This document shows positions 44,435 through 53,696 of a stretch of DNA of 55,688 nt, piece after piece. The stretch's first letter is position 1. Each line of letters begins with the position of its first letter. The notes beneath the pieces were generated by a model that was not told the DNA's origin, made no database searches, and saw only the letters and a list, made by a program, of their open reading frames with translations. This stretch comes from Bacillus subtilis subsp. subtilis (GTDB taxonomy: Bacteria; Pseudomonadota; Gammaproteobacteria; Xanthomonadales; Xanthomonadaceae): assembly GCA_021733645.1 (NCBI GenBank), contig JAHREJ010000029.1:1-55688 (forward strand), read 5' to 3'. A program made the position numbers and the translations under genes.

Positions 44435-45220
44435 TTACTCGATCCTGAACTCGATACGACGGTTGCGCGCGCGACCGTCGTTGCTGGTGTTGTCGGCCAC
44501 CGGTTCATCCGGGCCCTTGCCCAGCACGTCCAGGTGGTTGCCGGCGATCCCCTTCTGCACCATGTAGGCCTTCACGGCCTGCGCGCGCGCATGGCTCAAC
44601 GCCAGGTTGCTCTCCCGCTGGCCCACGTTGTCGGTGTGGCCGATGATCACAAAGCGGGTATCGCCCATCAGCGCCATCTTGGCGACCATTTCATCCAGGA
44701 TACTCATGCCCAGCGGGGTCAGCTTGGCGCTGCCGCTCTGGAATTCGATGATGCGGTTGGCCAGGGTCTGGTCCAGCAGCTTCTGCTGCGAGCCCACCTT
44801 GAGTGCATTGGTCACCGTGTAGGACGTATTGCTGGCCAGGCTCAGATCGCTGGCCACCTGCTGGCGCAGGGCCTCGTTGCCCACTTCGCCGGTAACCCGC
44901 ACCGCCTGTCCGTTGACTTCCAGCTTGCCCGGCGACACCCGCTTCAGTCCCGGGGTGATCATCCCGGCCACGTATTCGCCCCAGTTCGGCGGCGTGGCAA
45001 TCGACTCCACCTGGATGCGATCCACCACGCGGTCGGCACCGTACACCTCGCGCAGGTTTTTCAGCAGGCGCGCCTTGGTTGCCTGATCGGGGACCACCCC
45101 TTCGATCACGACCGGGCGCTCGGCGCCCGCAGAGGCAGCCGGTGCCTGCGCCTGCGCAGCCGCGCCTGCGGCGACCGACAACGCGGCCAGGGCAACAAAT
45201 AAAGTAGAGCGGAGGCGCAT
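44435..45220 (-). CDS. OmpA/BON-domain envelope protein of the T6SS locus
   Basis: 261 residues: signal peptide to AGAAAQA, then two BON-like segments (VVIEGVVPDQATKARLLKNLREVYGADRVVDRIQV and LEVNGQAVRVTGEVGNEALRQQVASDL) and a C-terminal OmpA peptidoglycan-binding domain (VIIGHTDNVGQRESNLALSHARAQAVKAYMVQKG, DNTSNDGRARNRRIEFRI). It probably anchors the T6SS membrane complex to peptidoglycan, like TagL-type proteins. It is the last gene of the minus-strand operon, 2 nt after TagF. Confidence 0.87.
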   Translation of the reverse strand: MRLRSTLFVALAALSVAAGAAAQAQAPAASAGAERPVVIEGVVPDQATKARLLKNLREVYGADRVVDRIQVESIATPPNWGEYVAGMITPGLKRVSPGKLEVNGQAVRVTGEVGNEALRQQVASDLSLASNTSYTVTNALKVGSQQKLLDQTLANRIIEFQSGSAKLTPLGMSILDEMVAKMALMGDTRFVIIGHTDNVGQRESNLALSHARAQAVKAYMVQKGIAGNHLDVLGKGPDEPVADNTSNDGRARNRRIEFRIE

Positions 45221-45222
45221 GG

Positions 45223-46206
45223 TCAGGTTCCCAGGAAAGTCTCGCCGAACAGGCTGCGCGCCGTGCTCAATGCCAGATCGTCACGATCGAGGTAGCTGGC
45301 AAGGCGGTTGAGGTTGTAATCGCTGTGCAGGTATTCCTCGACCCACTGGGCCTCCTGCAGACGGATCAGGAAGTCGCCGGCTTCGGCCGGGTCCAGCACT
45401 GCGCGCAGTGCGTGGCGGTCGGCGCCATTGAAGCCGACCAGCATCGACGGCGCGGCATCGTTGCGGATCAGCACGGCCAACTCGAAATCGCCACGGGCCA
45501 CGAAGCACGCCACGATGTCCAGCCAGAAGGCGGCCACCAGCGGCCGGTACAGCGGGTCGCGCACCAGCGGGAACACCAGCGCCCGGTCCACGTTCACGTC
45601 ACCGCCGCCCAGCACCGGCTGCAGCAGCAGCCCCAGGGCCAGCAACGCGTTCTTCAGCGAGATGTCCGGATGGCCCGCATCGCGCAGCAGCCGTTCCAGC
45701 GAGCCGATGGTCTGCCCTTCCAGGAAATCACGGAAGGTGGCGTTGTAGGCACTGGGGTCGGTGCTGATGCTGAAGCGCGCATCGGCCAGCTCGGTCAGCG
45801 CGTTGCCGGCATCGTCATCGTTGAAGGCCTGGCGCGCCATGCGCGACAGCCCCGACCACGCGTTGGACATCGCCAGCGGGCTGCGGCCGATGAACGGCAG
45901 CGGCTCGGTGGCCTCCAGCCGCACTGCCGACAACAGCGGAAAGCGCCGCTGCGAGGCATCGCGACTGGCCAGGAAATGACCGCACAGCACCAGCTTGCTA
46001 CGCGAGCCCAGGAAGGCGTAGTGGATTTCCGGGGACGTGTCGTACACCCGCTTCCAGTCCGGGTTCTGGCTCAGCAGTTCCACGCTCTCGCCGGCCCATC
46101 GGTCCAGCCAGCCCAGCAGCTGGTGGTTGTCGGCGGCACGGACGAAATCGCCGCGCGACGGGACCTTGCCGAAGTACGACACGCCCGCACTGACCACACG
46201 GCTCAT
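45223..46206 (-). CDS. tagF: Type VI secretion-associated protein TagF
   Basis: 327 residues. The start MSRVVSAGVSYFGKVPSRGDFVR is the TagF hallmark, followed by WDRWAGESVEL-like and HFLASRDASQRRFPLLSAV segments. TagF is a post-translational repressor of T6SS in other bacteria. The ATG at 46206 overlaps the tssM stop by 4 nt; the frame is open upstream inside tssM but that extension is not TagF-like. Confidence 0.93.
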   Translation of the reverse strand: MSRVVSAGVSYFGKVPSRGDFVRAADNHQLLGWLDRWAGESVELLSQNPDWKRVYDTSPEIHYAFLGSRSKLVLCGHFLASRDASQRRFPLLSAVRLEATEPLPFIGRSPLAMSNAWSGLSRMARQAFNDDDAGNALTELADARFSISTDPSAYNATFRDFLEGQTIGSLERLLRDAGHPDISLKNALLALGLLLQPVLGGGDVNVDRALVFPLVRDPLYRPLVAAFWLDIVACFVARGDFELAVLIRNDAAPSMLVGFNGADRHALRAVLDPAEAGDFLIRLQEAQWVEEYLHSDYNLNRLASYLDRDDLALSTARSLFGETFLGT

Positions 46207-49200
46207 CGTGAACCTCCACTCGGTTGTGCCGGGGCGGGGGCCGCCGCCGGTGCTGCGCCTGCCGCCGCCGGCGCGGTGGTGGCCGGTGCCGCGCCCCCGG
46301 CCACGCGCGCGGGCAACTGCGCACCGCGCTGCCAATCACCACCGTCGGAGGCGGCGCCGGCGCGGCGCACCACGCGCATCTCCACGGTGACCTCCACGTT
46401 GTCGGCCTTCCACGTCACCCGGCTGCTGCCGCCTTCCAGGCGCTCATAGGTGCCTTCCTTCATCAGGCGGGTAAAGCCATTGCTGCCGGGTGCATTGAAC
46501 ACCTCCACGTTGCGTCCGTCGGAAGCCACCGCAGTGATCTTCACGCCCGGCACCTGGCCGACGTTGGGGTACTGCATCGTGATCCACTGCGGCGGGGTGT
46601 TGCGGTAGCGCAGGGTCTGCCCGTCGATCTCGATGGTGTACTCCACCGCACCGGTGGCCGGCGAAGGCAGCAGTTCGAAGATCGTGGTGTCCTGCGCGGC
46701 GGCGCCGGCGGCGCTGCCGCTGACCCAGTTGCCATAGTTGGCCACCAGGTCGGCCGACAGGTTGATACCCATGCCTGCCCAGCGTCGCGCTTCCAGCAGG
46801 TTGCCCCGCTGCAGCACCAGCGTGCCGAGCTGATCCTTGTTGAAGGCGGCGATGCTGCCACCGGCCCCGAAGATCGCAGCGATGTCGCTCGGCGCGGCGT
46901 CCACGTCGGAATTGAGGTTGAACGGGAACTGCTGGCCGATGCGTGCCTTGAACGGCTCATACACCTGCGCGGTCCAGCTCTTGTTGACCTCTTCCTCGGT
47001 CGGCTCCACCAGCGCCATGAAGGTCTGGGTGAGAGGGCGCAGCAGCAGCGGACGCAGCGCATCGCGCTGGGCCGCATCCAGGCCGGTCAGCACCTGCTCG
47101 TCAACCAGTGCCACCGCCGTGCTCAACTCCGACCCCTCGTTGCTGAAGGTGTCCTGCATCAGCTTGCGCGCGCCCACCCCCAACTCGCCCTGGCTCTTGA
47201 TCGAGTTCAGGCGTGCCCGCAGCTTGGCCAGCGTGTCGAAGTAGGCGTCGATCACCGCCGGCTGGTCGGCACGCTTGGTGGTCAGCTTGGCGATGCCCTC
47301 GAAGGCCTTGCCGATTGGTCCCACCGGCTGCTGCTGGGCCACCGCTTCGGGGTCCTTGCGCAGGATGGTCTTCTGGAACCAGGCCACGAACCCACCCTTG
47401 GCCTTCTTGGAACGCGCCTCCGCAGCCGGGTTGTCCCAGATGGTCTGCTCGTTGATTTTCTCCAGCAGCGTGCGCAGCGGTGAGTTGCTGGCATCGCCCA
47501 ACGCATTCATGCGTGCGGTGGCCTCGTCGAAGCTGTCGAACTGGGCAACGCTCAGGCCCTGCAGGAACTTGGTCCACTCCGCGGCATATTCCTGCTTGTA
47601 CAGGGTTACCAGCTCACGGGCGATGTGCTCGGGGCTGCCGGCCAGCGACAGATCGCTCTGCTCGGTGGTACCCAGTACCCAGTCGGTGGTGCTCAACTGG
47701 GTGCTCGCCGCCTCGTTGACCGCATCCTTGACGTAGTCTTCCCACGCCTTGCGCGAGAACGCGCCGGAAATGGCATAACTGCCGGTGATCAGCTTCGCGT
47801 TGCGCTCGTTGCCGATCAACGCGTCCACCGTGACCGGCGCAAAGCGCGCGGCGGCGCGGGCCTTGATCTGCGCAAACACCCGCTGCATCGCCGGCTGGCC
47901 CTTCATCACGCGGGTCAGCGCCTGGCGGCTGTCGCTGACCAGGGTCACCTTGTTCTGCACCTGCGGCCAGGCCGGATCAGCCGATTGGGCCACGTAGAAG
48001 TTCATCAGCTTTTCGGCCGCGCGCACCATCTCTTCGCGGGTCATCTGGCCACGGTTGCCATCCAGCCAGTTGCGCCAGAACAGGGTGAGCTGCTGGGACA
48101 GATGCGCGCTTTCCACCTGCTTGCGGTTGCCCAGCATCAGATAGGTCTTGAGCGCGTTGTAGGCATCATTGGTGTTGGTGGGCGAGGCGTTCTGGTACAG
48201 CACATCGCTTTCGGCAGCCACCGGGCCGCCCTGCCCCAGCTTCTCGCGCTCGTTCACCACCTGGCCCAGATAGCCTTCCAGGCTGGCCACGGTCGGATCC
48301 AGCATCACCTGCTGCATGCCGTGGTAGTACTCCTTCATCAGCTTGGCACGGATGTTGTCGCCCTGGTACAGCCCCAGGCTGGTGGTGATGCCACCGTCCT
48401 TCTTGTAGCGGTCCAGCTGCTCCATGCGGTCCTGCAGCAGCAGCAACGCATCAAGGCGCGACTTCAGGTCCACCCGGTCCTTCTGCACGCGGACGGCCTG
48501 CTCCAGGTCCTTGGTGGCGTTGTTCACCAGCTGCACATTGGTGGTGTAGGACCAGGTCCACAGGCCCAGCGCCAGCGCCAGCACCCCCACCGCGCCCAGG
48601 AACACGCCATAGCGCAGGCGGTTCTGGTGCGGGCTGGAGTACTGCCGCACCAGCTCGCGGTCGGAGAAGATCACCTTGCGGAACAGGTCCTTCAGGAAGA
48701 ACGCGGTCTGCCCGGTCGGCGCTTCGTCGCTGTTGTGGCCGCGCGAGGACAACGAGAACTGGCGACCCACACGGTCGGAGGCGTGGTGCACCGAATGGCC
48801 TTCCTGCAGCGCGCTGCTGAAATAGAAGCCACGGAACACCGGCTTGAACTGGAACGGGTTGTCTTCAAACAGCGTTGCAATGAAGGTCCGCAGCGCCGGC
48901 TTGATACCCACAAATTCCAGCGGCAGGGTCAACAGGCCCGGCGACACCTCGCGCCCACGCTGCATCGCCATGTGCGACAGGCTCATTTCCTTGATGCCTT
49001 CAGCCAGCTCGTCGAAGTGCGCATCGAAGGCGGTCAGCGCATCGCCCTGCGCATGTACGTCGAAGGGCAGCGTCGCGCCCCATACGTTCTCGCGCTCGGC
49101 CGGATCCAGGTTACGGAAGAACTCGCTGAACCCGGCGATCAGATCGGCCTTGGTGAACAGCACATACACCGGCGCGAAGACTTCCAGGCGCTCGGTGATT

Positions 49201-49931
49201 TCCTGCACGCGCTGGCGCAGGTTCTTGGCCAGCTCGATGGCGAACTCGGGCTTGCTGCCGGACAACTCGGCGATGCTCACCGCGATGATCACGCCGTTGA
49301 TCGGGGCGCGCGGCCGGTTCTTCTTGAGCAGGCCCAGGAAGGTCAGCCATTCCATGCGGTCTTCGACGCTGACCGAATAGCGGCCGGCGGTGTCGAGCAC
49401 GATGCCGGTGGTGGTGAAATACCAGTCGCAGTTGCGGGTGCCGCCGATGCCCTGGATGACATTGCTGCGGTTGTCCTCGAACGGGAACTGCAGGCCGGAG
49501 TTCAGGATCGCGGTGCTCTTGCCGGCTGCCGGGTTGCCGATGATCACGTACCACGGCAGCTCGTACAGCGCCGCCTTGCCCTTGAGCACGCCCAGGCGGG
49601 ATGTCTTGATCTGCTTGACCGCGTCCATCATCCGCGAGCGCAGCGCCTCGGTATCGGCACGCTGGGCCGTGGGCGCGGCCGCGACGGCCTGGTCGGCCTG
49701 GGCCTGCACCATCGACTCCACGCGCTTGGCCGCACGCCGGGCCAGGATGCGCTTGATCACCCACACGATCAGCGCCAGCAGCAACAACGCCGCCAGCGCG
49801 ATGGCCACCCAGATGCCGATCTGGCGGGCTTCGGCCGCGCCGAAGTAGGCCAGCGAGCCGGCACCGATCAAGCCGATCACCATCCAGAGGCGGTAGTCGC
49901 CAAGGAAGTACCTGAAATTACTCAACATCAT
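46203..49931 (-). CDS. tssM: Type VI secretion membrane-complex protein TssM (IcmF)
   Basis: 1242 residues. Two N-terminal membrane helices (about 14-60), then a cytoplasmic NTPase-like domain with Walker A GNPAAGKST at 132-140 and the segment DWYFTTTGIVLDTAGRYSV. A third membrane helix is near FLGAVGVLALALGLWTW, and a large periplasmic IcmF domain follows, ending in an Ala/Pro-rich tail. It spans the envelope as the T6SS trans-membrane core. Length fits the family. The start has tandem ATGs; the upstream gene ends 14 nt before. Confidence 0.96.
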   Translation of the reverse strand: MMLSNFRYFLGDYRLWMVIGLIGAGSLAYFGAAEARQIGIWVAIALAALLLLALIVWVIKRILARRAAKRVESMVQAQADQAVAAAPTAQRADTEALRSRMMDAVKQIKTSRLGVLKGKAALYELPWYVIIGNPAAGKSTAILNSGLQFPFEDNRSNVIQGIGGTRNCDWYFTTTGIVLDTAGRYSVSVEDRMEWLTFLGLLKKNRPRAPINGVIIAVSIAELSGSKPEFAIELAKNLRQRVQEITERLEVFAPVYVLFTKADLIAGFSEFFRNLDPAERENVWGATLPFDVHAQGDALTAFDAHFDELAEGIKEMSLSHMAMQRGREVSPGLLTLPLEFVGIKPALRTFIATLFEDNPFQFKPVFRGFYFSSALQEGHSVHHASDRVGRQFSLSSRGHNSDEAPTGQTAFFLKDLFRKVIFSDRELVRQYSSPHQNRLRYGVFLGAVGVLALALGLWTWSYTTNVQLVNNATKDLEQAVRVQKDRVDLKSRLDALLLLQDRMEQLDRYKKDGGITTSLGLYQGDNIRAKLMKEYYHGMQQVMLDPTVASLEGYLGQVVNEREKLGQGGPVAAESDVLYQNASPTNTNDAYNALKTYLMLGNRKQVESAHLSQQLTLFWRNWLDGNRGQMTREEMVRAAEKLMNFYVAQSADPAWPQVQNKVTLVSDSRQALTRVMKGQPAMQRVFAQIKARAAARFAPVTVDALIGNERNAKLITGSYAISGAFSRKAWEDYVKDAVNEAASTQLSTTDWVLGTTEQSDLSLAGSPEHIARELVTLYKQEYAAEWTKFLQGLSVAQFDSFDEATARMNALGDASNSPLRTLLEKINEQTIWDNPAAEARSKKAKGGFVAWFQKTILRKDPEAVAQQQPVGPIGKAFEGIAKLTTKRADQPAVIDAYFDTLAKLRARLNSIKSQGELGVGARKLMQDTFSNEGSELSTAVALVDEQVLTGLDAAQRDALRPLLLRPLTQTFMALVEPTEEEVNKSWTAQVYEPFKARIGQQFPFNLNSDVDAAPSDIAAIFGAGGSIAAFNKDQLGTLVLQRGNLLEARRWAGMGINLSADLVANYGNWVSGSAAGAAAQDTTIFELLPSPATGAVEYTIEIDGQTLRYRNTPPQWITMQYPNVGQVPGVKITAVASDGRNVEVFNAPGSNGFTRLMKEGTYERLEGGSSRVTWKADNVEVTVEMRVVRRAGAASDGGDWQRGAQLPARVAGGAAPATTAPAAAGAAPAAAPAPAQPSGGSR

Positions 49932-49945
49932 CTAGGCGTCCAGGG

Positions 49946-51370
49946 TTATGCCGCCGACACGGTGTCGGTCGACGGGTCTTTCGAAACAGGAATGTCGATG
50001 ATCGCGGCCACGCGCTGTGCCGGTGCGCCCACCGACATCACCAGCGCCGCGTTCTGGCTGCGCAGCACATGCGCGTGCGCCAGCGTGAGCAGCGCCAACG
50101 GCAGCACCGGGCCGAGTTCGCCGGCACACACCGGCAAGGCGAGGGTCTGCTGGTCTATCTCCAGGTCCGGATTGGCTGCCACGGCCGCCGCGCAGGCGTC
50201 CACGGCCACCTGGCTGCGCTGGTCGGCATCGTGCAATGCAAAACCGACCCGCTCGGCACTGATCCCGACCTCGGCAGGCATCGCCCGGCCCAGTGCTTCG
50301 GCCTGCCGGCGCGACTCGGCCGGGCTGAGGCCCTGCACGCGCTCCACGCGATGAGGCCGCCACAGATGCGGGCTTTCCGCCGCGGCCAGCGACGCGGACG
50401 CCAGCAGCAGGCCGGCGGCGCCCTCGCCGGGAATCTGCCCGTCCTTGTTGCGGCGGTGCAGGATGCGGTTGCTGTCCAGCCACGCGGCGATCGTGCCGGC
50501 GTCCACCGCCGAACTGCACGACAGCACCAGATACCAGCGCGGCTCGCCCTGGGCCAGACTGTCGACCACATGCTGCAGCCGCGACCACACATCCAGCGCG
50601 TTGCTGGCCACGGCCACGTTGACCGAGAACCGGCGCCGGTCCAGCCCGTTGTACGCAGCGCGGGCATGCAGCCAATCGGCGCAGTAGGTGCGCAACGATG
50701 CCGACCAGTCGGCCGGCACCAGCAGTTCGATGGCCAGCACCTGGCCGACCACCTGCTCTTCGCGCCGACGCAGGCCGGCCACCACCTTTTCCTCGGCTAC
50801 CTCCAGTGCGGGCAACGCAAGCAATGCCTGGCCCATCAAGGCGTCCGCCACCGGCTCCAGCAACGCCATCGCACGGCGCTCGCCGTCGCGGGTAGTGAAC
50901 CCGGGCATCTGCACCTGCACCACCGAGGTGTCGTCCAGGTCCTTGTCGGCGCTCACCAGCAACGGCAACCCGTCCCGATCGTGGAACCGCCCATCCAGCG
51001 AAGGGCGCGGCAGTGCGTCGGCCATGTCCAGCAACACGTCGGCCGCATGCATCACGCCCAACTGCATCTCCGCGCCCAGCACCGCCACCGACGGCACCGC
51101 TGACGCGGCGACCGCCCCGCCCGGGACACTACCCGCAGGGGTGTCGCTGGGCGCGCTGGCCGCATCCACGGCCCGGTCCAGCATGCTACGCCCGGCGTTG
51201 CGCAGCATGAAGCCGGCACCGCTCAGGCCAATGGGCACCAGGCCCAGGTAGGCGAGCATTTCCATGCCCGACGGAACCGTGCCAGTGCTGCGCCAATAGA
51301 AGATTGCGCCACCCCATGCCACCGCGAAAACCGCGATTACCGAGAACGCCTTCCCAAGTATCCCGGACAT
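49946..51370 (-). CDS. Unrecognised two-helix membrane protein of the T6SS locus
   Basis: 474 residues: two N-terminal membrane helices (AFSVIAVFAVAWGGAIFYW and MLAYLGLVPIGLSGAGFML) and a large soluble domain without a family I can name. Visible segments include GVMHAADVLLDMADALPRPSLDGRFHDRDGLPLLVSADKDLDD, and a C-terminal half with LALPVCAGELGPVLPLALLTLAHAHVL and NAALVMSVGAPAQRVAAIIDI, which loosely recalls thiolase/beta-ketoacyl-synthase folds; this is weak. It sits between PAAR and TssM, 14 nt before tssM, so it likely works with the membrane complex. No known Tss protein matches its size and layout. Confidence 0.6.
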   Translation of the reverse strand: MSGILGKAFSVIAVFAVAWGGAIFYWRSTGTVPSGMEMLAYLGLVPIGLSGAGFMLRNAGRSMLDRAVDAASAPSDTPAGSVPGGAVAASAVPSVAVLGAEMQLGVMHAADVLLDMADALPRPSLDGRFHDRDGLPLLVSADKDLDDTSVVQVQMPGFTTRDGERRAMALLEPVADALMGQALLALPALEVAEEKVVAGLRRREEQVVGQVLAIELLVPADWSASLRTYCADWLHARAAYNGLDRRRFSVNVAVASNALDVWSRLQHVVDSLAQGEPRWYLVLSCSSAVDAGTIAAWLDSNRILHRRNKDGQIPGEGAAGLLLASASLAAAESPHLWRPHRVERVQGLSPAESRRQAEALGRAMPAEVGISAERVGFALHDADQRSQVAVDACAAAVAANPDLEIDQQTLALPVCAGELGPVLPLALLTLAHAHVLRSQNAALVMSVGAPAQRVAAIIDIPVSKDPSTDTVSAA

Positions 51371-51429
51371 CTAGCGTCCTGCTCCCTGAGTCATCAAGCC
51401 ATCCTGCTGATTCAAACCTGCGATGCCAG

Positions 51430-51690
51430 TCAACCGATCCCGGTCGTGCCCTGTGATGCGATCAATGTCGCGCCGCACGCGGTGCGGTCTCCATCGCGGG
51501 CCACCGGGTTGCCGTCCACCACCACCGTGGCATCGCCACTGACGATCGTGGTGGGCCCATGCGCCACGCAGACGGCTTTGTCACCGATGCGGGCCACGGG
51601 CACGCCACCGATATCGGTCTGTCCCGATCCAGTGACCACGCTACCGCCGTGACTCAATTTATCCCCGACAACTACGAATGGTCGTGACAT
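51430..51690 (-). CDS. PAAR-domain T6SS spike tip protein
   Basis: 86 residues, essentially one PAAR domain: GDKLSHGGSVVTGSGQTDIGGVPVARIGDKAVCVAHGPTTIVSGDATVVVDGNPVARDGDRTACG, with the His and Cys ligands that bind zinc at the tip. AAGGAG lies 8 nt before the ATG. It caps a VgrG trimer and has no toxin extension. Upstream is the TagX-like peptidase; downstream is the unrecognised membrane protein. Confidence 0.94.
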   Translation of the reverse strand: MSRPFVVVGDKLSHGGSVVTGSGQTDIGGVPVARIGDKAVCVAHGPTTIVSGDATVVVDGNPVARDGDRTACGATLIASQGTTGIG

Positions 51691-51795
51691 CAATCATGCT
51701 CCTTGATTGCTTCCGCATCCGGCGATTCCATCGCCCCCACTACCCCGGGGTGAACCGGATCGTTTGCCCACGATATCAGTTGACCGGCGAAAGTA

Positions 51796-52674
51796 TCACC
51801 CTTTCGCCAATTCAGCCTTCTTCGCCGCACGCGCCGCCCGGCACTGCTGCGACATTTCCACGTGCACGTAATCCTTGATGCTGCGCCAGTTGCCGCCCCA
51901 CTCCAGCCCAGCCTGCTCGGCCAGCTCACCGTAGAGGAAATAGCCGCGCCGGGTCCACGGGTCGCCCATGTCCCACTGCAGCTTGCCATCACGGATCGGC
52001 GCACTGTCCACCCCCAGCCCGTACTGGTGGCAGCTCTGCCAGGCGCCCGCACGCGTCGCCTTGCCGCCACTCATCAGCTCCGCCTGACGCTCCGGACTGC
52101 GATAGCCTTCCACCAGCACCATCTCATAGCCATATTGTCGGCGCATTACTTCGTAGATCGCCAGTACGCGCTGCTGTAGATCGGGGTCGATTTGGCCCCA
52201 TTTTCTGTCGGCCGTCACAATTTCGGGTCGCGTCCTGCGGATTTCTTCGGTTGTGAAGACTTCCGGCGGCGGCGGCGCCGGCGGCGTCAGGCGCTCGCCC
52301 CGCAGCAACTGGGCCACCATCGAGCCCGATTCGGACAGGTCATCCCCCTGGAACTGGTCCAGCACCACATTCTGGCGCGTCAACAGAATCACCGCCGGCG
52401 GAACCAGCAGCAGAAAGCCGGCTGCGGCCAGTACCGGCCAGTGCCGACGCATCGCCCCCTGGGCTGCGCCCAGTTCTTCACGCACCCCACCCTGCAGGCG
52501 ATCGGTACGCTGCGACACCCGTCGTCCTGCACGCCCGGCCGCGTTGCCCAGGCGCCCGGACATGCGCCCCAGCACGGCCAGGATGCGCTCGAACGATTCC
52601 GGAAACATCATCACCCAGCCCAGCACGGCCATGACCAGCACCAGCAACACCGCTCCCCCGATAATGACGACCAC
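51796..52674 (-). CDS. Membrane-anchored M15 peptidase (TagX-like)
   Basis: 292 residues. Two membrane segments (about 1-24 and 79-99) separated by a basic loop, then a periplasmic D,D/L,D-carboxy/endopeptidase domain: YEMVLVEGYRSPERQAELM, SCHQYGLGVD at 214-223 (His216, Asp223) and DYVHVEM with His271/Glu273. These are the M15 zinc ligands and base. In Acinetobacter, TagX, a membrane-anchored M15-type hydrolase, opens peptidoglycan for T6SS assembly; position in the structural operon suggests the same here. It is first in the minus-strand operon and lies 24 nt from the promoter of the divergent gene. Confidence 0.82.
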   Translation of the reverse strand: MVVIIGGAVLLVLVMAVLGWVMMFPESFERILAVLGRMSGRLGNAAGRAGRRVSQRTDRLQGGVREELGAAQGAMRRHWPVLAAAGFLLLVPPAVILLTRQNVVLDQFQGDDLSESGSMVAQLLRGERLTPPAPPPPEVFTTEEIRRTRPEIVTADRKWGQIDPDLQQRVLAIYEVMRRQYGYEMVLVEGYRSPERQAELMSGGKATRAGAWQSCHQYGLGVDSAPIRDGKLQWDMGDPWTRRGYFLYGELAEQAGLEWGGNWRSIKDYVHVEMSQQCRAARAAKKAELAKG

Positions 52675-52698
52675 CGATCCTCCATGTATTGTTCGTTG

Positions 52699-52726
52699 TT
52701 GACGGTCCTGCCCCAGTCACTAGAAT
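52699..52726 (+). promoter_or_regulatory. Sigma70-type promoter for the unknown membrane protein gene
   Basis: TTGACG and TAGAAT are separated by 16 nt, a close match to the vegetative consensus. It points away from the TagX-like gene and would start transcription near 52733, leaving a leader of about 135 nt before the chosen ATG. Confidence 0.7.
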
Positions 52727-52868
52727 GGGGCGGTTCGCTTTCGGCAGACGCCGACCCAACAAGGGCTGGATGCACTTGAATAATGGCGGAATAAATCGAC
52801 CAAGTCTGCTCTCAGGGGGAGCGCAGACGAAGAACGCGGCACCGGCAACGGGCCGCATCCTGGCAGAC

Positions 52869-53645
52869 ATGGAAGGACGCCCGGTCGCCGGCGCTGCACG
52901 CGCCGCCGCATCTGCTGGCACCCGATCACGTCGATGGCTGTGGCTGGCACTGCTGGCAACGGCGGTCGTTGTGCTGGGCGCGTTTGCGGCCTGGCGGTTC
53001 GCTGGCAGCGGCGGCGACGAGCCCATGGGTTACTCCCTGCCCCCGGAAGCCAACATCACGCCATCGCCACTGCCGGCCGCGATGGCGGCGCCCGGCGGCG
53101 CGACCATCGTCGATGCGGCCGCCGGCGCCGATGGCAACGCACCGGCAGCCGATCCATTGGCGGCCATCGGCAATGCCGCAGACGCGGCAGACCCCGCACC
53201 TGCAGGCCATCCCGCAGCGGCCACGGTGGGGGCTGCCACTGCATCGGCGGCGGCAGCGGCCACCGCGACGGCAGTACGCAGGCCAGCGGCCGGAACGGCG
53301 GTGGCCCGCACCGGCCGCGACAAGGCCAAGGGCGATGAAAACCTGCTCGGCACGCTGATGGGCATCATCAAGGAAGACGACAAACCCAAGCCGAAAGCCA
53401 AGGCCGCGCCGGATTCGATGGATGCGCTGATCGCGCAGATCCAGGCCGAGGAGCGCAAGCAGGCCGCCGACACCGACAACGTGTTCGACAACATCAGCGG
53501 CAAGAACGCGACCGCATCGACCAAGTCCAACATCCAGGCCAAGCTGCGCAACTGTGGCAGTGCGACCTCCGCTACCGGGCTGAGTTGCCGCAAGAAAATC
53601 TGCGCAGCGGTGGCGGGCAAGGACCCGGCCTGCCCGGCGATGTGA
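52869..53645 (+). CDS. Single-pass membrane protein of unknown function
   Basis: 258 residues: a basic N-terminus (RRW) precedes one membrane helix (LALLATAVVVLGAFAAWRF), then an Ala/Gly/Pro-rich low-complexity region (about 60-145) and a C-terminal part with KGDENLLGTLMGIIKEDDKPKPKAKAAPDSMDALIAQIQAEERKQ, then four cysteines (LRNCGS, LSCRKKICAAV, DPACPA). No family recognised. The ATG at 52869 lacks a ribosome site; an in-frame ATG at 52770 has AAGG 5 nt upstream but uses atypical A+T-rich codons, so the longer form is less likely though possible. It is adjacent to, but divergent from, the T6SS operon. Confidence 0.6.
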   Translation: MEGRPVAGAARAAASAGTRSRRWLWLALLATAVVVLGAFAAWRFAGSGGDEPMGYSLPPEANITPSPLPAAMAAPGGATIVDAAAGADGNAPAADPLAAIGNAADAADPAPAGHPAAATVGAATASAAAAATATAVRRPAAGTAVARTGRDKAKGDENLLGTLMGIIKEDDKPKPKAKAAPDSMDALIAQIQAEERKQAADTDNVFDNISGKNATASTKSNIQAKLRNCGSATSATGLSCRKKICAAVAGKDPACPAM

Positions 53646-53696
53646 GGTCGCACTCGGATGGGCGCGCTGAAGAGTGTCGCCGCACCGGGGGTCATG

